Shown: positions 50,501 through 62,012, counted from the first letter of the stretch. The stretch: 64,000 nt of DNA from Rhodococcus rhodnii NBRC 100604 (GCF_001894925.1 NZ_BCXD01000001.1:186001-250000); one strand, 5' to 3'. The notes: a model not told the origin generated them from the letters alone. A program made the numbers and translations.

Positions 50501-51546
50501 AGGTCGTTCAGGTCCGACGTCGCGAACCGGCCACCGTCGAGCTGCACCATCGGGCGCAGCTCCGGCGGGATCACCGGGACGGCGTCGAGAACCATGCCCA
50601 TCGGCGAGTTGCCGCTGGCCTGGAAGCCCGCGACGACCTTGAGCCGCTTGAGCGCACGCAGCTTCTTCTGCCCCTTGCCGCTGCGGATGATCTCGCGCAG
50701 CAGCTCTGCCTCGGCGTCGATGTCGAAGTTCTGCATGAGGACCTGGATGGCCTCGGCACCCATCGCACCCGTGAAGTACTCGCCGTAGCGGTCGACGAGC
50801 TCGCGGTAGAGCACCTCGTCCACGATCAGCTGCTTGACGGCGAGCTTCGTGAAGGTGTTCCAGATCTCCTCGAGCCGGTCGAGCTCACGCTGGGCGCGGT
50901 CGCGCAGCTGACGCATCTCGCGCTCGCCGCCGTCCTTGACCTTGCGGCGGACGTCGGACTTCGCGCCCTCCGCCTCGAGCTCCGCGAGGTCGGCTTCGAG
51001 CTTCTGCGCCCGGGCCTCGAGATCGGCGTCGCGCTGATCGGCGACGGTCTTCTTCTCGACCTCCATCTCGGCTTCGAGAGTCGAGAGCTCGTTGTGACGG
51101 AGCTCGTCGTCGACGCCGACGATGACGTACGCGGCGAAGTAGATGATCTTCTCGAGATCCTTCGGCGCGAGGTCGAGCAGGTAACCGAGCCGGCTCGGCA
51201 CACCCTTGAAGTACCAGATGTGAGTGACCGGAGCGGCGAGTTCGATGTGGCCCATGCGCTCACGGCGCACCTTGGCCTTCGTCACCTCGACGCCGCAGCG
51301 CTCACAGATGATGCCCTTGAAGCGGACACGCTTGTACTTGCCGCAGTAGCACTCCCAGTCCCGGGTGGGGCCGAAGATCTTCTCGCAGAAGAGGCCGTCC
51401 TTCTCGGGCTTGAGCGTGCGGTAGTTGATGGTCTCCGGCTTCTTGACCTCGCCGTAGGACCAGTTGCGGATGTCCTCCGCACTGGCGAGACCGATTCGGA
51501 GTTCATCGAAGAAGTTGACGTCGAGCACGTAACTTCCTTTCCCCAT
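47575..51546 (-). CDS. rpoC: RNA polymerase beta' subunit
   Basis: Catalytic subunit of RNA polymerase, 1323 aa. Visible features: the N-terminal zinc site ([20 protein letters not shown]), the active-site NADFDGDQM that holds Mg2+, the bridge/trigger region [12 protein letters not shown]-like segment ([11 protein letters not shown]) and the second zinc site ([16 protein letters not shown]). An actinobacterial insertion with coiled-coil composition ([20 protein letters not shown]) lies near residues 150-240. GTG or ATG at 51546 with GGAAAGGAA upstream. Co-transcribed with rpoB, 104 bases apart. Confidence 0.99.
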   Translation of the reverse strand: MGKGSYVLDVNFFDELRIGLASAEDIRNWSYGEVKKPETINYRTLKPEKDGLFCEKIFGPTRDWECYCGKYKRVRFKGIICERCGVEVTKAKVRRERMGHIELAAPVTHIWYFKGVPSRLGYLLDLAPKDLEKIIYFAAYVIVGVDDELRHNELSTLEAEMEVEKKTVADQRDADLEARAQKLEADLAELEAEGAKSDVRRKVKDGGEREMRQLRDRAQRELDRLEEIWNTFTKLAVKQLIVDEVLYRELVDRYGEYFTGAMGAEAIQVLMQNFDIDAEAELLREIIRSGKGQKKLRALKRLKVVAGFQASGNSPMGMVLDAVPVIPPELRPMVQLDGGRFATSDLNDLYRRVINRNNRLKRLIDLGAPEIIVNNEKRMLQESVDALFDNGRRGRPVTGPGNRPLKSLSDLLKGKQGRFRQNLLGKRVDYSGRSVIVVGPQLELHQCGLPKLMALELFKPFVMKRLVDLNHAQNIKSAKRMVERQRPQVWDVLEEVIAEHPVLLNRAPTLHRLGIQAFEPQLVEGKAIQLHPLVCEAFNADFDGDQMAVHLPLSAEAQAEARILMLSSNNILSPASGRPLAMPRLDMVTGLFHLTRKVDGAVGEYRAATNDEPEFGVYSSPAEAQMAVDLGDLSVQAEIKVRLTDQRPPREVEEELFPEGWVRGEQWSTTTTLGRVLFNELLPSDYPFIDEPMPKKRQATIINDLAERYPMIVVAQTVDKLKDAGFYWATRSGVTVAMSDVLVPPEKPEIMERYEAQADQIEKKYQRGALNHAERNSALVKIWSEATDEVGKAMEAHYPDDNPIIMIPKSGATGNMTQVRNLSGMKGLVTNPKGEFIPRPIKSSFREGLTVLEYFINTHGARKGLADTALRTADSGYLTRRLVDVSQDVIVRETDCGTERGIVVPLGEKQADGSIIRDAHVETSTYARTLAADAVDENGNVVVERGHDLGDPAIDALLAAGIAQVKVRSVLTCATGTGVCATCYGRSMATGKLVDIGEAVGIVAAQSIGEPGTQLTMRTFHQGGVGEDITGGLPRVQELFEARVPKGKAPIADVTGRVQLDEGDRFYKITIVPDDGGEEVVYDKLSKRQRLRVFKHDDGTERLLSDGDHVEVGQQLMEGAADPHEVLRVMGPRQVQIHLVNEVQEVYRSQGVSIHDKHIEVIVRQMLRRVTIIDSGATEFLPGSLVERAEFEAANRRVVSEGGEPAAGRPVLMGITKASLATDSWLSAASFQETTRVLTDAAINCRSDKLVGLKENVIIGKLIPAGTGINRYRNIQVQPTEEARAAAYAVPSYDDQYYSPDGFGQNTGAAVPLDDYGFGSDYR

Positions 51547-51612
51547 AGGGATTGCGGATCAGCGGAGTGACCCGCCTTTCCTTGTCTGCCAAATTCACTG
51601 TGAACAACGGGT

Positions 51613-51643
51613 CCCGAGGGCCACGGAGGCCGTGGCCCTCGGG
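51613..51643 (-). terminator. rpoB-rpoC intergenic hairpin
   Basis: 14-bp perfect stem (51613-51626 with 51630-51643) and a 3-base loop, starting 7 bases after the rpoB stop. It lies inside a transcript that must continue into rpoC, so an mRNA processing or attenuation role is more likely than full termination. Confidence 0.6.
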
Positions 51644-51650
51644 TACCGAA

Positions 51651-54600
51651 TCAGTTCGCGAGATCGTCCACCGTGGCCGATTCGTTCCGGGACAGGTTGA
51701 TGCCCAGGTTCGCCGCGGCCCGCTCGAGATCCTCGTCGTCGGTGTCCGCCATCGTGATGGCAGCACCGTCGCTCGAGAGCACCTCGACGTTCAGGCACAG
51801 CGACTGGAGTTCCTTGAGCAGAACCTTGAACGACTCGGGGATGCCCGGCTCGGGGATGTTCTCGCCCTTGACGATGGCCTCGTACACCTTGACGCGGCCG
51901 ACGACGTCGTCGGACTTGATGGTCAGCAGTTCCTGCAGGGTGTAGGCAGCGCCGTACGCCTGCATGGCCCAACATTCCATCTCACCGAAGCGCTGACCGC
52001 CGAACTGCGCCTTACCGCCGAGCGGCTGCTGCGTGATCATCGAGTACGGACCCGTCGAACGCGCGTGGATCTTGTCGTCGACGAGGTGGTGCAGCTTGAT
52101 GATGTACATGTAGCCGACCGCGACCGGGTACGGGAACGGCTCGCCCGAACGACCGTCGAACAGCGTGGCCTTGCCGTCCGGCCCGACCATCACCTCGCCG
52201 TCGCGGTTCGGGAGCGTCGAGCCGAGCAGACCCGTGAGCTCCTCCTCCTTCGCGCCGTCGAAGACCGGCGTCGCGATGTTGGAGTCGGCGGGTGCCTCGA
52301 GCATCTCCTCGGGCAGGTTCTGCGCCCAGTCGGGACGATCGCCCGTGTCCGCGACGGACACCTTCCAGCCGGCCTTGCCGATCCAGCCGAGATGCGTCTC
52401 GAGGACCTGACCGATGTTCATACGACGCGGCACGCCGTGCGTGTTCAGGATGATGTCGACCGGGGTGCCGTCGGGCAGGAACGGCATGTCCTCCTGCGGG
52501 AGGATCTTGCCGATGACGCCCTTGTTGCCGTGCCGGCCGGCGAGCTTGTCGCCGTCCTGGATCTTGCGCTTCTGCGCCACGTAGACACGCACGAGCTCGT
52601 TGACGCCCGGAGGCAGATCGTCGTCGTCCTCACGCGAGAACACGCGGACGCCGATGACCTTGCCCGACTCGCCGTGCGGAACCTTGAGCGACGTGTCGCG
52701 CACCTCGCGCGCCTTCTCGCCGAAGATCGCGCGCAGCAGGCGCTCCTCCGGGGTCAGCTCCGTCTCGCCCTTCGGCGTGACCTTGCCGACCAGCACGTCG
52801 CCGTCGCGCACCTCGGCGCCGATCCGGACGATGCCACGTTCGTCGAGATCCGCGAGGACCTCGTCCGAGACGTTCGGGATGTCGCGCGTGATCTCCTCGG
52901 CACCGAGCTTGGTGTCGCGAGCGTCGATCTCGTGCTCCTCGATGTGGATCGAGGTGAGCACGTCCTCCTCCACGAGCCGCTGGCTCAGGATGATCGCGTC
53001 CTCGTAGTTGTGACCCTCCCACGGCATGATCGCCACGAGCAGGTTCTTGCCGAGCGCCATCTCACCGTTCTCGGTGCACGGCCCGTCGGCGAGGACCTGG
53101 CCGGACTCGACGCGCTGACCCTCGTCCACGATCGGACGCTGGTTGCTGCACGTGCCCTGGTTCGAGCGCGCGAACTTGTCGAGCCGGTACGTACGGCGCG
53201 AGCCGTCGTCGGCCATCACGGTGACGTAGTCGGCGGAGACCTCTTCGATCACACCGGACTTGTCGGTGACGATGACCTCGCTCGCGTCGACCGCGGCGCG
53301 CAACTCCATGCCCGTACCCACGACCGGCGACTCGCTGCGGATCAGCGGAACCGCCTGACGCTGCATGTTCGCACCCATCAGGGCGCGGTTCGCGTCGTCG
53401 TGCTCGAGGAACGGAATCATCGCGGTCGCGACCGAGACCATCTGGCGCGGCGAGATGTCCATGTAGTCGACCTCGGACGGCCCGATGAGCTCGACCTCGC
53501 CGCCCTTACGGCGGACGAGAACGCGATCCTCGACGAAGCGGCCGTCGGCGTCGACCTTGGCGTTCGCCTGGGCCTTGACGTAGCGATCCTCTTCGTCCGC
53601 GGTCAGGTAGACGACCTCGTCGGTGACGACGCCGTCGACGACCTTGCGGTAGGGCGTCTCGATGAAGCCGAACGGGTTGACCCGCGCGTACACCGACAGC
53701 GAGCCGATCAGGCCGATGTTCGGACCCTCGGGGGTCTCGATCGGGCACATGCGGCCGTAGTGCGACGGGTGGACGTCGCGGACCTCGAGGCCCGCACGCT
53801 CACGGCTCAGACCACCGGGGCCCAGCGCCGAGAGACGGCGCTTGTGGGTCAGGCCCGACAGCGGGTTGTTCTGATCCATGAACTGCGACAGCTGCGACGT
53901 TCCGAAGAACTCCTTGATCGCAGCGACGACCGGGCGGATGTTGATCAGGGTCTGCGGCGTGATCGCCTCGACGTCCTGCGTCGTCATCCGCTCGCGCACG
54001 ACGCGCTCCATCCGGGACAGACCCACGCGGATCTGGTTCTGGATGAGCTCGCCGACGGTACGCAGGCGGCGGTTGCCGAAGTGGTCGATGTCGTCGGTCT
54101 CGACGGGGACCTCGACGCCACCGGGAACCGTCATCGACGTCTCGCCCGCGTGCAGCCGCACGAGGTACTCGATCGTCGCGACGATGTCCTCTTCGGTGAG
54201 GGTCGAGGCCTCGATCGGCTGGCCCGAGTTCAGGCCGAGCTTCTTGTTGATCTTGTAGCGGCCGACGCGCGCGAGGTCGTAGCGCTTGTCCTTGAAGAAC
54301 AGGTTCTCCAGGAGGGTCTGCGCGGACTCCTTCGTGGGCGGCTCACCCGGGCGCAGCTTGCGGTAGATGTCGAGCAGCGCCTCGTCGGTGCCTGCGGTGT
54401 TGTCCTTCTCGAGCGTCGCCATGAGGATCTCGGAGAAGCCGAACCGCTCGGCGATCTGCTCGGTCGTCCAGCCGAGCGCCTTGAGCAGCACGGTGACGGG
54501 CTGACGACGCTTGCGGTCGATACGCACGCCGACGGTGTCGCGCTTGTCGACGTCGAACTCGAGCCACGCACCGCGGCCCGGGATGACCTTGACGCTGTGC

Positions 54601-55154
54601 AGCGTCTTCTCGGTGCTCTTGTCGATCGTTTCGTCGAAGTAGACGCCGGGGCTGCGGACGAGCTGGCTGACGACGACACGCTCGGTGCCGTTGATGATGA
54701 AGGTGCCCTTGTCGGTCATCATCGGGAAATCACCCATGAAGACCGTCTGGCTCTTGATCTCGCCCGTGTTGTTGTTGATGAACTCCGCGGTGACGAACAG
54801 CGGCGCCGCGTAGGTCATGTCCTTGTCCTCGCACTCCTCGACGGAGGCCTTGACCTCGTCGAAGCGCGGATCGGAGAAGGAGAGCGACATCGAACCGGAG
54901 AAGTCCTCGATCGGGGACAGTTCCGTCAGGACGTCGTCGAGACCACCGGTGGGATTGGCGTCGCCACGAGCTGCCGCGAGCTCACGCCAGCGAGGCGTAC
55001 CGACCAGCCACTCGAAGGATTCCGTTTGGAGATCGAGGAGCCCGGGGACCGGGAGCTGTTCGCTGATCTTCGCGAACGAGACCCGCTTGGGGGCTCCTGG
55101 GATTCCGGATGTCGCGGATCCGGTTGTTGCCTTGGTCTGGCTAGAGACTGCCAA
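51651..55154 (-). CDS. rpoB: RNA polymerase beta subunit
   Basis: 1167 aa from TTG at 55154 (LAVSSQTKA), the start supported by GGAAGGA six bases upstream; GTG at 55172 (VLEGRILAV) is the alternative and gives 1173 aa. The rifampicin region [18 protein letters not shown] followed by [14 protein letters not shown] carries the wild-type Asp, His and Ser at the three classical resistance sites. The C-terminal clamp ([20 protein letters not shown]-like segment) is intact. First gene of the rpoBC operon. It lies downstream of the mce cluster on the same strand, with 380 bases between. Confidence 0.98.
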   Translation of the reverse strand: MAVSSQTKATTGSATSGIPGAPKRVSFAKISEQLPVPGLLDLQTESFEWLVGTPRWRELAAARGDANPTGGLDDVLTELSPIEDFSGSMSLSFSDPRFDEVKASVEECEDKDMTYAAPLFVTAEFINNNTGEIKSQTVFMGDFPMMTDKGTFIINGTERVVVSQLVRSPGVYFDETIDKSTEKTLHSVKVIPGRGAWLEFDVDKRDTVGVRIDRKRRQPVTVLLKALGWTTEQIAERFGFSEILMATLEKDNTAGTDEALLDIYRKLRPGEPPTKESAQTLLENLFFKDKRYDLARVGRYKINKKLGLNSGQPIEASTLTEEDIVATIEYLVRLHAGETSMTVPGGVEVPVETDDIDHFGNRRLRTVGELIQNQIRVGLSRMERVVRERMTTQDVEAITPQTLINIRPVVAAIKEFFGTSQLSQFMDQNNPLSGLTHKRRLSALGPGGLSRERAGLEVRDVHPSHYGRMCPIETPEGPNIGLIGSLSVYARVNPFGFIETPYRKVVDGVVTDEVVYLTADEEDRYVKAQANAKVDADGRFVEDRVLVRRKGGEVELIGPSEVDYMDISPRQMVSVATAMIPFLEHDDANRALMGANMQRQAVPLIRSESPVVGTGMELRAAVDASEVIVTDKSGVIEEVSADYVTVMADDGSRRTYRLDKFARSNQGTCSNQRPIVDEGQRVESGQVLADGPCTENGEMALGKNLLVAIMPWEGHNYEDAIILSQRLVEEDVLTSIHIEEHEIDARDTKLGAEEITRDIPNVSDEVLADLDERGIVRIGAEVRDGDVLVGKVTPKGETELTPEERLLRAIFGEKAREVRDTSLKVPHGESGKVIGVRVFSREDDDDLPPGVNELVRVYVAQKRKIQDGDKLAGRHGNKGVIGKILPQEDMPFLPDGTPVDIILNTHGVPRRMNIGQVLETHLGWIGKAGWKVSVADTGDRPDWAQNLPEEMLEAPADSNIATPVFDGAKEEELTGLLGSTLPNRDGEVMVGPDGKATLFDGRSGEPFPYPVAVGYMYIIKLHHLVDDKIHARSTGPYSMITQQPLGGKAQFGGQRFGEMECWAMQAYGAAYTLQELLTIKSDDVVGRVKVYEAIVKGENIPEPGIPESFKVLLKELQSLCLNVEVLSSDGAAITMADTDDEDLERAAANLGINLSRNESATVDDLAN

Positions 55155-55160
55155 GATGCG

Positions 55161-55167
55161 TCCTTCC
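55161..55167 (-). promoter_or_regulatory. Ribosome binding site for the TTG start of rpoB
   Basis: GGAAGGA with a 6-base spacer to TTG 55154. The surrounding leader (CTGGAAGGACGCATCTTGG) closely resembles that of mycobacterial rpoB, which also starts at TTG. Confidence 0.65.
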
Positions 55168-55172
55168 AGCAC

Positions 55173-55534
55173 CTCACGCGGGCCGCTCCCACTGGCGCGG
55201 CCGCCGCTGTATCTGCTTCGAATTCCGCTGGTCGCAACCCGAACGAAACTCGTCAGCCGAGGTGGAAACGAGAGTCGTTTCCCGAGGTCGGACGAAGGGT
55301 GAACAGGAGGCAGCCAGCGCAACCTCCAAACTTACACCAAAAGCGACCAGGAGTCCAGAAAGGCGTACAGAATACGCCACGCTCCGATCGCATGCGGCCG
55401 CTTGGCTGCAGCTCTGCCGCGAGAGATCACATCGAGGTGACCTGCATAGAGTGACGCGTCCGCGCCGTCACGTCAAGACGTAACGGACGGCGCGATCGCG
55501 ATCGAGCGGGTCGGCGGCCCGGACCGGTCCCGGC
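55173..55534. other. rpoBC promoter/leader region, no gene seen
   Basis: About 360 bases between rpoB and the last Mce-associated gene. No supportable gene. It must contain the rpoB promoter(s) and any terminator of the mce operon. A minus-strand TTGACG (55471-55476) is followed 20 bases later by TCTATG (55445-55450), too widely spaced for a confident sigma-A promoter. A minus-strand TATTCT lies at 55369-55374 without a matching -35. Confidence 0.45.
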
Positions 55535-56386
55535 TCACTGCGCGTCGGCGATGTGCGAGAGCACCCAGCCGTCGCCCGTGTTCGCCATCGTCCCCGTGAC
55601 GGGGCCGCCACTGCTCTGCACCGCGATACCGTCCCGCGTCACGCTCACCGTCACGTACGCCGTGAACTCGGCGAGATCCGATTCGAGCCGCGAGAGGCCG
55701 ATGTCCGTCACCGACGCGTCGGTCGCGGTCAGGGTCTGCCGGGCCGCGTCCTTCGTCGTGTCCGCCGTCTCGTCGAACTCGGCACGCATCTCGTCGCTGA
55801 GCACCGCACGCGCGGCGTCGAAATCCTCGTCGATCGTCGTGTGGTCGTACCCGTAGAGCGTCTGCAACGCGTTCGCCGCGGCCGCGGTGACCTCGGACGT
55901 CGCCCCGGCGTCCACCCACGCCCGGTTGTCGACGGCCGCACCCGGCCGGAACGCCGCGATCACCGCGAAGGCCGCCAGTGCGACCGCCACGACACCGACG
56001 ATCGCCGCCGCGAACCACGGTGGCCGCCCGCCCGGCCGCGCCGGGCGCTCCGCCTCGATCGTCGGCATGGGCCGGGACGGGGACGACGCCGATGCGGGTG
56101 CCTGTGCCGGAACCTGCTGCTGCGGGGCCTGCTGCAGCGGCGCGGCAGGCTTCGGTGCCGGCTGCCCTGGGGGCTTCTGCTCCGGCTGCTCGGGGGACTT
56201 CTGCTCCGGCTCGGCAGGGCGCGGCGGCCGTGGCGGGTCCGCCGGTCGGCCGCGCGTCCCCGCGACGGGAGGGCGACGCTTCCCGGTCGGCGCGGGGCGA
56301 CGCACCCTACCGGCCGGTCGCGGCGTGCCCGGACGCTTGCCGCCCGGTGCGCTGCTGTCGTCGTTGTCGGAAGTAGCCATCATCAC
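55535..56386 (-). CDS. Mce-associated membrane protein
   Basis: 283 aa. Residues 1 to about 120 are a Pro/Lys/Arg/Gln-rich cytosolic tail, followed by one TM helix (about 125-147) and an external alpha+beta domain of the Mas type (LYGYDHTTIDEDFDAARAVLSDEMRAEF, then a nuclear-transport-factor-2-like beta region ending GDGWVLSHIADAQ). Mas proteins stabilise Mce transporters in mycobacteria. Last gene of the mce operon; 36 bases after its paralogue. Confidence 0.82.
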   Translation of the reverse strand: MMMATSDNDDSSAPGGKRPGTPRPAGRVRRPAPTGKRRPPVAGTRGRPADPPRPPRPAEPEQKSPEQPEQKPPGQPAPKPAAPLQQAPQQQVPAQAPASASSPSRPMPTIEAERPARPGGRPPWFAAAIVGVVAVALAAFAVIAAFRPGAAVDNRAWVDAGATSEVTAAAANALQTLYGYDHTTIDEDFDAARAVLSDEMRAEFDETADTTKDAARQTLTATDASVTDIGLSRLESDLAEFTAYVTVSVTRDGIAVQSSGGPVTGTMANTGDGWVLSHIADAQ

Positions 56387-56422
56387 CTGGTCTCGATCGT
56401 TCTCGTCCGCGAGCTCGTGCCG

Positions 56423-57133
56423 TCAGCCGCCGGGCGCAGGAGCCGGCTCGGGCTGCTGCTCACCGTCCGGCTGCTCGGGCTGGGCCTCGCCCTCCGGAGC
56501 GGGCTCGGACCCGGGAATCGGCCCCGAACCGAGGTCGACCGGCACGCCGATCGGCTCGACGGACGCCGCCTTCCACGTCCCGCCGTCCTCCTGGACGCCG
56601 AGCCGCATCGTGATCCTGCTCGCGCGGTACTGCTCCGGCCACGTCATCGTCTGCTCGATCACGACGAGTGCGGTCGCGGTCCTTCCGTCGGTGTCGAGCT
56701 CGGTGAGGGTCGAGCCGACGACCTCCGCGGTCGACGTCCCGCCCTGCTGCCGGAGCTCGTCCGTGATCCCCGCCTCCGTCGCGTCGAGGTCCCGGTTCAT
56801 CTCGTCGCCCACGATCGACGACCGCATGTTCTCGAAGGACGCCTCGAAGTCGCCCGAATCGACGGTGTTGAGGTTGATCGCGGCCTGCTGAGCGCCGGCG
56901 AGCGCGTCGTCGCGGACATCGGCCGTGCCCTTGTCCACGACGAGGGCGTGGATCCAGCCGTAACCGAACCACCCGGCGGCCCCGAGCGCGACGACCGCTG
57001 CGACGATCGCCGCCACCAGAGCTGTCGTCGCCGAGCTGCCCCGCCCGCGTCGTGTGTCGTACGGCGGCTCGGACGGCCCGTTGTCGTCCGGGCCGCGATC
57101 TGCCCAGGAGGTACTACTCGTCACATCGAACAC
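56423..57133 (-). CDS. Mce-associated membrane protein
   Basis: 236 aa from GTG at 57133 (GTG 57124 is the alternative). A short Ser/Asp/Arg-rich start, one TM helix (about residues 35-57), then a Mas domain (DDALAGAQQAAINLNTVDSGDFEASFENM). The C-terminal tail is made of Pro/Glu/Gln (PEGEAQPEQPDGEQQPEP). The frame is open to 57283 but that extension overlaps mceF. Probably part of the Mce complex assembly on the outer face of the membrane. Confidence 0.78.
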   Translation of the reverse strand: MFDVTSSTSWADRGPDDNGPSEPPYDTRRGRGSSATTALVAAIVAAVVALGAAGWFGYGWIHALVVDKGTADVRDDALAGAQQAAINLNTVDSGDFEASFENMRSSIVGDEMNRDLDATEAGITDELRQQGGTSTAEVVGSTLTELDTDGRTATALVVIEQTMTWPEQYRASRITMRLGVQEDGGTWKAASVEPIGVPVDLGSGPIPGSEPAPEGEAQPEQPDGEQQPEPAPAPGG

Positions 57134-57189
57134 CCTACTGATCGTCTCGTTGCCGACCGTTCCCACGGGCGCCAGCGGCACCCGCGGCG

Positions 57190-58431
57190 TCACCGCGGCG
57201 TCACTCCCACCAGCGGCGCGAGCTGCGACGCGATGGGGTTGAGATCGAGGCGGTCGGAGTCCTGCTTCGGCGTCGAATCCCACGGCTGCGGCGTGTTCGG
57301 ATCCGCGTACACAATGCGATTCGCGCTCCGGACACCTGTCACGCTTCCCTGCGGCACCTCACACGACGCCGCACTGTTGAACGGGAAGTCCTGCTGCGTG
57401 TCGTCGAAGTTCGGGTTCTCCGCGCGCATCCGGTCGAGGATCGCGTGCGTTCCCTCGTAACCGAGCGTGCACGACGGCGGCCGGTTGGTCTCGAGCACGA
57501 TGCCCTGGTGGACGGTGCCGTCGCCGGGGGCGATCGTCGATGCGGCCGCCGACACACCCGGGAGGAACAGCAGCAGCGGACGCAGCGCGACGGCCTGCGG
57601 CGCGAGCTTCTCGCCGAAGGTCGCGAGATTCTGCAGGCCCACCGTGAGGCCCGGACCCGCCTGGTTCACGAAGGTGCCGACCTCGTCGCTCGCCGGCACA
57701 CCGTTGTCGATCACGGCACGCAGGTCGCCGTCGCTCGACCGGAGCGTCGCGGTGACCTCGTCGAGCGACCGGCTGAACGAACGAATCGTGGACGACTGCT
57801 CCGACTGCGTCTCGAGGACGGTCCGGCTGTCGCGGATCAGGGCGAGCGTCTGCGGCAGATTCTCGACGGCGGTCTCGGTCAGCGTCGAGAGCGAATCCGC
57901 GAGCTGCCCGATGTCGTCGCCGCGCCCGTCGAGCGCCACACCGAGTTCGTGGACGACCGTCGTGAAGTCGTCGAGCGGAACCGACTTCACGAAACCGTCG
58001 ATGTTGAGGAGCACCGTCTCGATCGGCACGGGCCGCTCGGAGTCGGTGATGATCGAGCCCTCTTCGAGGTACGGCCCCTGGTCGGTGTCGGGCTGCAGAT
58101 CGACGTACTGCTCGCCGATCGCGGAACGGTTCGCGACGACTGCCTTCGACGACGCCGGAATGTCCGGGCCGCCGGTGTCGATCTCGAGGTTCACCGCGAC
58201 GCCCGTCGACGTCAGTTCGAGCGCGCCGACACGACCGACCGACACACCGCGATAGGTCACCTCGGCGTTCGTGAACACGCCACCGGTGTCCGGCATCTCG
58301 ACGCGGACGGTGTACATGCCGAAACCGACCAGCTTGTCGAGCCGCACGTACTTGGCACCGACGTAGACGACGCCGAGGACGGCGACCACGACGAACGCGA
58401 TCAGCTGGATGCGGACCAGTCTCGACCTCAT
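57190..58431 (-). CDS. mceF: Mce protein F
   Basis: 413 aa. N-terminal TM helix (residues about 7-28), MlaD/MCE domain (about 38-118; VEMPDTGGVFTNAEVTYRGVSVGRV) and the helical MCE C-terminal domain. The six Mce proteins form a periplasm-spanning tunnel that passes lipids to a YrbE/Mkl ABC permease. Its start overlaps the mceE stop by 4 bases. Two late cysteines (PPSCTLGYEG and SAASCEVPQG) may form a disulfide. Confidence 0.93.
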   Translation of the reverse strand: MRSRLVRIQLIAFVVVAVLGVVYVGAKYVRLDKLVGFGMYTVRVEMPDTGGVFTNAEVTYRGVSVGRVGALELTSTGVAVNLEIDTGGPDIPASSKAVVANRSAIGEQYVDLQPDTDQGPYLEEGSIITDSERPVPIETVLLNIDGFVKSVPLDDFTTVVHELGVALDGRGDDIGQLADSLSTLTETAVENLPQTLALIRDSRTVLETQSEQSSTIRSFSRSLDEVTATLRSSDGDLRAVIDNGVPASDEVGTFVNQAGPGLTVGLQNLATFGEKLAPQAVALRPLLLFLPGVSAAASTIAPGDGTVHQGIVLETNRPPSCTLGYEGTHAILDRMRAENPNFDDTQQDFPFNSAASCEVPQGSVTGVRSANRIVYADPNTPQPWDSTPKQDSDRLDLNPIASQLAPLVGVTPR

Positions 58432-59720
58432 CGGCCACCCCCGATTCCGAACTGCTGCAGGAAGTCGTCGAAGGGGTTCGACGGCGCGGGCGCGGCGCCC
58501 GGCTCGCCCGCCGCGGGAGCGCCGGGCAGTCCGGGAAGCCCCGGAATCTCGGGGAGCTCGGGGAACTCGGGCAGGATCGGCAGCAACGACACCGTCGGCC
58601 AGCCGGCACGCGGGCCGTTGCCGTCGACGTACGGATTGTTCGGGTCGATCACCGGCTTCGGTTCACCCCATCGCGGCGGAACGTAGACGGGGTCTCCCCT
58701 GCCCACGCCGAGCCCGCTCAGCGTCTCGCCGATCTGGGTGTCGACCGTGAGCCAGAGGTTCACCGAACCGCCGAGCGCGACCTGCTCGACGCCGTCCGGG
58801 AACGGCACCGTCGGCAGGAACGGCAACGCGTTCGGCAGATCGTCGCCGGCCGCGGCGAGCGACTGCAGGATCGGCCGCAATGCGAGCAGATCGTTGATGA
58901 GATCGTCGCGCGACCTCGTCAGCACGTCGGTGCCGACCGCGCCGAGCCGGTCGAGCTGCGTGAGCAACTGCGTGAACTGCGGCCGCTGCTCCTCGAGCAC
59001 ACCGGTCGCGACCGGAAGCTCGTCGAGGATCGCGGCGATCTTGTCGTTCTGTTCGCGCGTGCGCGCGGAGAGGACGTCGAGACCGTCGAGGGCGCGAGTG
59101 ATGTCGTCACGCTGCTGGTTCAGCCCGTCCACGAGCTGATTGGTCTGATCGAGCAGGTTCTTCACGCCCTGTTCGCGGCCGTCGAGCGCCGTACTCAGTT
59201 CGTGCACGACGGGCTGCAACTGCGCGACGCCGCCACCGTTGAGCAGCAGCGACAACGCACCGAGCACCTCTTCGATCTGCGTCGCCTCGCGGGTCGCCGA
59301 CAGCGGGATGGTCGCGCCGTCCGCGAGCCTCGCGGACGCAGGGTCCTGCGGCGGCGCCGAGATCTGGATGAACTTCTCACCGAGCAGGTTCGTCTGATCG
59401 ACGGTCGCGACGGCGTTCGCGGGAAGGTCCACGCTCTCGGCGAGCAGCACGTCGACCGTCGCCGTCCAGCCGTCCTCGCCGACCGCGATGCCGTCGACCC
59501 GCCCGATGGGGACACCGTCGACCTTGACGGCGGTCTGCGGCACGAGGTCGAGCACGTCTCGGAACTCGATCGTGATGTGCATCGGGTCGTCCCCGATGTC
59601 GGGGCCGCCCGGCAGCGGGATCCCGTAGATCCCTTCGGACGAACACGACGCGAGGGTCGCCGTGGCGACGGCCGCGGCGATCACAGCGACGATGCGGCGC
59701 GGAGCGCGATGGGCGTTCAC
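58428..59720 (-). CDS. mceE: Mce protein E, lipoprotein (LprN type)
   Basis: 430 aa from GTG at 59720, with GGAGGA upstream and 4-base overlap with mceD. Signal peptide with lipobox TATLASC (Cys about 25), then MCE domain (about 45-125; [22 protein letters not shown]) and a helical tunnel region. The C-terminus is rich in Pro/Gly/Leu. The lipidated member is always the fifth of the set, as here. Confidence 0.93.
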   Translation of the reverse strand: MNAHRAPRRIVAVIAAAVATATLASCSSEGIYGIPLPGGPDIGDDPMHITIEFRDVLDLVPQTAVKVDGVPIGRVDGIAVGEDGWTATVDVLLAESVDLPANAVATVDQTNLLGEKFIQISAPPQDPASARLADGATIPLSATREATQIEEVLGALSLLLNGGGVAQLQPVVHELSTALDGREQGVKNLLDQTNQLVDGLNQQRDDITRALDGLDVLSARTREQNDKIAAILDELPVATGVLEEQRPQFTQLLTQLDRLGAVGTDVLTRSRDDLINDLLALRPILQSLAAAGDDLPNALPFLPTVPFPDGVEQVALGGSVNLWLTVDTQIGETLSGLGVGRGDPVYVPPRWGEPKPVIDPNNPYVDGNGPRAGWPTVSLLPILPEFPELPEIPGLPGLPGAPAAGEPGAAPAPSNPFDDFLQQFGIGGGR

Positions 59721-61015
59721 TGTCCTCCTCCGCTCGAGAAGCTCTCGAATCGCGGCGACACGTTGCCCGGCACGGTGCCAGGCACGACGGTCCCCTCGAT
59801 GTTCTGGCCGCTCAGGATCCCGAACGGCAGATTCGTCGTCGGCGTCCGGTAGCCCTCGGTGATCTGCGCCGCGACGCCCGCGCACTGGTCGACCAGCGGC
59901 TGGACCTGCCGGCCCAGCGCCTCGAAGTCGGGATCTCCCGGCACGAGGGCACCGAGGTCGAGGAGCTGGCAGATCGCGTCGCCCGGATCCTGCAGTTCCG
60001 GGAAGTGCACGCGGGAGGCGAGCACGCCGGCCTCGGCGTCGTACGAGTTGACGAGATTCGAGATCGCGAGCGGCAGCAACGTGAGCGCGTTGACGAGCGA
60101 ATCGCGGTTGTCCGCGACGGTCTGCGTGATGGGGACGAGGCCGTCGATGTTCCGGGTCAGCATGTCGCGGTTGTCGCGCACGAACTCCGCGACGTCGGCG
60201 AGCGCGGGACCGAGCGTCGCGAGTGCCGCCTCGAGATCGGTGCGCTCGGACGACAGGAACCCCGCGACCGACTCGAGTTGCGTGTTGAACTCGCGCACCT
60301 GCTGATCGTTCGCGGCGAGCGCGCTCACGAACGTCTGCAGATTGCGGACGGTGCCGAACAGGTCGCCGCGGTAGTCGTCGAGCGTGCGGGTCGCGTTGCT
60401 CAGATCCTCGATCGTCTGCCCCAGCGCGGCGCCGTTGCCCTCGAGATTCTCCGCGCCGCTGCGCAGGAAATCCGAGAGTGCGCCGTCGGCGTTGGCGCCG
60501 TCCGGGCCGAGCGCCGACGTGAGCTGCTCGATGCTCGAGTACAGCTCGTCGACCTCGACGGGCGTCGCGGTCCGCTCACGCGGGATCGTCGCGCCGCTCG
60601 TCATCGTCGCGCCGCCGGTGTAGGCGGGAGCGAGCTGGACGTAGCGATCGGCGACCACCGAGGGCGTCACCTGCGCTGCGCGCGCATCGGCCGGGATGTC
60701 GATCCCCCGGTCGACCCGCAACTGCACCTGGACGACGTCGCCCTGCGGTTCGATGCCGGTGACGGTGCCGACCTTCACGCCGAGGATCCGGACGTCCGAT
60801 CCCTCGTAGATGCCGACCGACTTGTCGAAGTAGGCCGTGATCTTCGTCGTTCCCGCGCGGGCGAACACCCACCACAACACGAACGCGATCAGCACCACGA
60901 CGACCGTCGCGATCGCCGTGATCGTGATCGCACGCCGCTTGGCGGACGCCTTCTTCCGCTCGGCCGCCGCCTCGTCGTCGGCAGTGGTGTCGGGCTCGGT
61001 CTGCGACTCGCTCAT
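59717..61015 (-). CDS. mceD: Mce protein D
   Basis: 432 aa. A charged cytosolic start (30 residues), one TM helix (about 30-50), MCE domain (about 58-135; [24 protein letters not shown]) and a long helical region. ATG at 61015; the gene abuts mceC (stop at 61017) with a single base between. Confidence 0.93.
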   Translation of the reverse strand: MSESQTEPDTTADDEAAAERKKASAKRRAITITAIATVVVVLIAFVLWWVFARAGTTKITAYFDKSVGIYEGSDVRILGVKVGTVTGIEPQGDVVQVQLRVDRGIDIPADARAAQVTPSVVADRYVQLAPAYTGGATMTSGATIPRERTATPVEVDELYSSIEQLTSALGPDGANADGALSDFLRSGAENLEGNGAALGQTIEDLSNATRTLDDYRGDLFGTVRNLQTFVSALAANDQQVREFNTQLESVAGFLSSERTDLEAALATLGPALADVAEFVRDNRDMLTRNIDGLVPITQTVADNRDSLVNALTLLPLAISNLVNSYDAEAGVLASRVHFPELQDPGDAICQLLDLGALVPGDPDFEALGRQVQPLVDQCAGVAAQITEGYRTPTTNLPFGILSGQNIEGTVVPGTVPGNVSPRFESFSSGGGQ

Positions 61016-61016
61016 G

Positions 61017-62012
61017 TCAGTTCACCCCCAGAGTGCGTCCCGGAGGCCGTTCGCCCGGAATCTCGGGCAGCCCCGGCGGCAGCAGGTTCACGATCACCTG
61101 ATCGAACCACCGGCCGTTGCCGACGACGTTCGTGTAGAGCCGCACGAACGGTTCGTAGAGTTTCATCGCCTCGTCGATGCTGCCGAGGTTGTCGTTGAGC
61201 AGCGTCACGACCCGGTCGAGGCTGTCGAGCGCGGGCCCGATCTGCTCGCGGTTGTCGGCGACGAGCGCGGACAGTTCCTGCGAGACCCGTTGCGTGCCCG
61301 TGAGCACCTGACCGATCGCCTGCTTGCGGGCGTCGAGCTCGGCGAGCAGCAGCCCGGCATCCGAGATGAGCTTCGTGAACTCCTCGTTGCGGTCGGCGAG
61401 GATCTCCGTCGTCCGCGACGTCGCCTCGAACAGGGTGCGCAGTTCCTGATCGCGACTCGCGATCGTCTGCGACAACCGGCTCACGCCGTCGAGCGACGCA
61501 CGGATGTCGTCGGGCGTGCCCGAGAAGGCCTCCGAGAGCGTTCGCATACTCGTCGCCAACTGCTCGGTGTCGATGTCGTTCACGGTGTCGGCCGCGGCCG
61601 AGAACGCCTCGACGACGTCGTACGGCGACGTCGTGCGCTCCAGCGGGATCGCGTCGTCCGGTCGCAGAGTGTCCGATCCGCGCGGGTCGAGCGCGAGGAA
61701 CTTCTGTCCGAGGAGCGTCTTGATCCGGATCGACGCCGACGTCTGGTCGCCGATCCACGCTCCACTGACCCGGAACTCGACCTCGACGCGGTCACCCGCG
61801 AGTTCGACGGAGTCGACCGTGCCGACCTTGACACCCGCGACGCGCACCTCGTTGCCGGAGGTGAGGCCCGCGGCCTCCGAGAACTCCGCCTTGTACTTCG
61901 AGCCCGCACCGACGATCGGCAGCGAATCGAGCGACATCGCCGCGACGGTGAGCAGCACGATCACGAGAATTCCGATGGCTCCCGACACCGCGGGAGAACG
62001 CCGGCGGCTCAC
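61017..62012 (-). CDS. mceC: Mce protein C
   Basis: 331 aa from GTG at 62012, overlapping the mceB stop by 4 bases. TM helix (about residues 8-27), MCE domain (about 36-115; [26 protein letters not shown]) and helical tunnel domain. Shorter C-terminus than D, E or F, ending in a proline-rich [14 protein letters not shown]. Confidence 0.93.
   Translation of the reverse strand: MSRRRSPAVSGAIGILVIVLLTVAAMSLDSLPIVGAGSKYKAEFSEAAGLTSGNEVRVAGVKVGTVDSVELAGDRVEVEFRVSGAWIGDQTSASIRIKTLLGQKFLALDPRGSDTLRPDDAIPLERTTSPYDVVEAFSAAADTVNDIDTEQLATSMRTLSEAFSGTPDDIRASLDGVSRLSQTIASRDQELRTLFEATSRTTEILADRNEEFTKLISDAGLLLAELDARKQAIGQVLTGTQRVSQELSALVADNREQIGPALDSLDRVVTLLNDNLGSIDEAMKLYEPFVRLYTNVVGNGRWFDQVIVNLLPPGLPEIPGERPPGRTLGVN

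Noticed and set aside
48073-51570. Very long open frame on the plus strand opposite rpoC
   Set aside because: It is the antisense shadow of rpoC in GC-rich DNA. It has Arg/Asp/Leu-biased composition and no domain, while the minus strand encodes an unmistakable RNA polymerase subunit.
51552-55454. 1300-codon open frame on the plus strand opposite rpoB
   Set aside because: Same reason: antisense of rpoB with biased composition and no recognisable family.
55445-55476. TTGACG/TCTATG as the rpoB promoter
   Set aside because: The 20-base spacing is too long for a confident sigma-A promoter, and other candidates could not be excluded.
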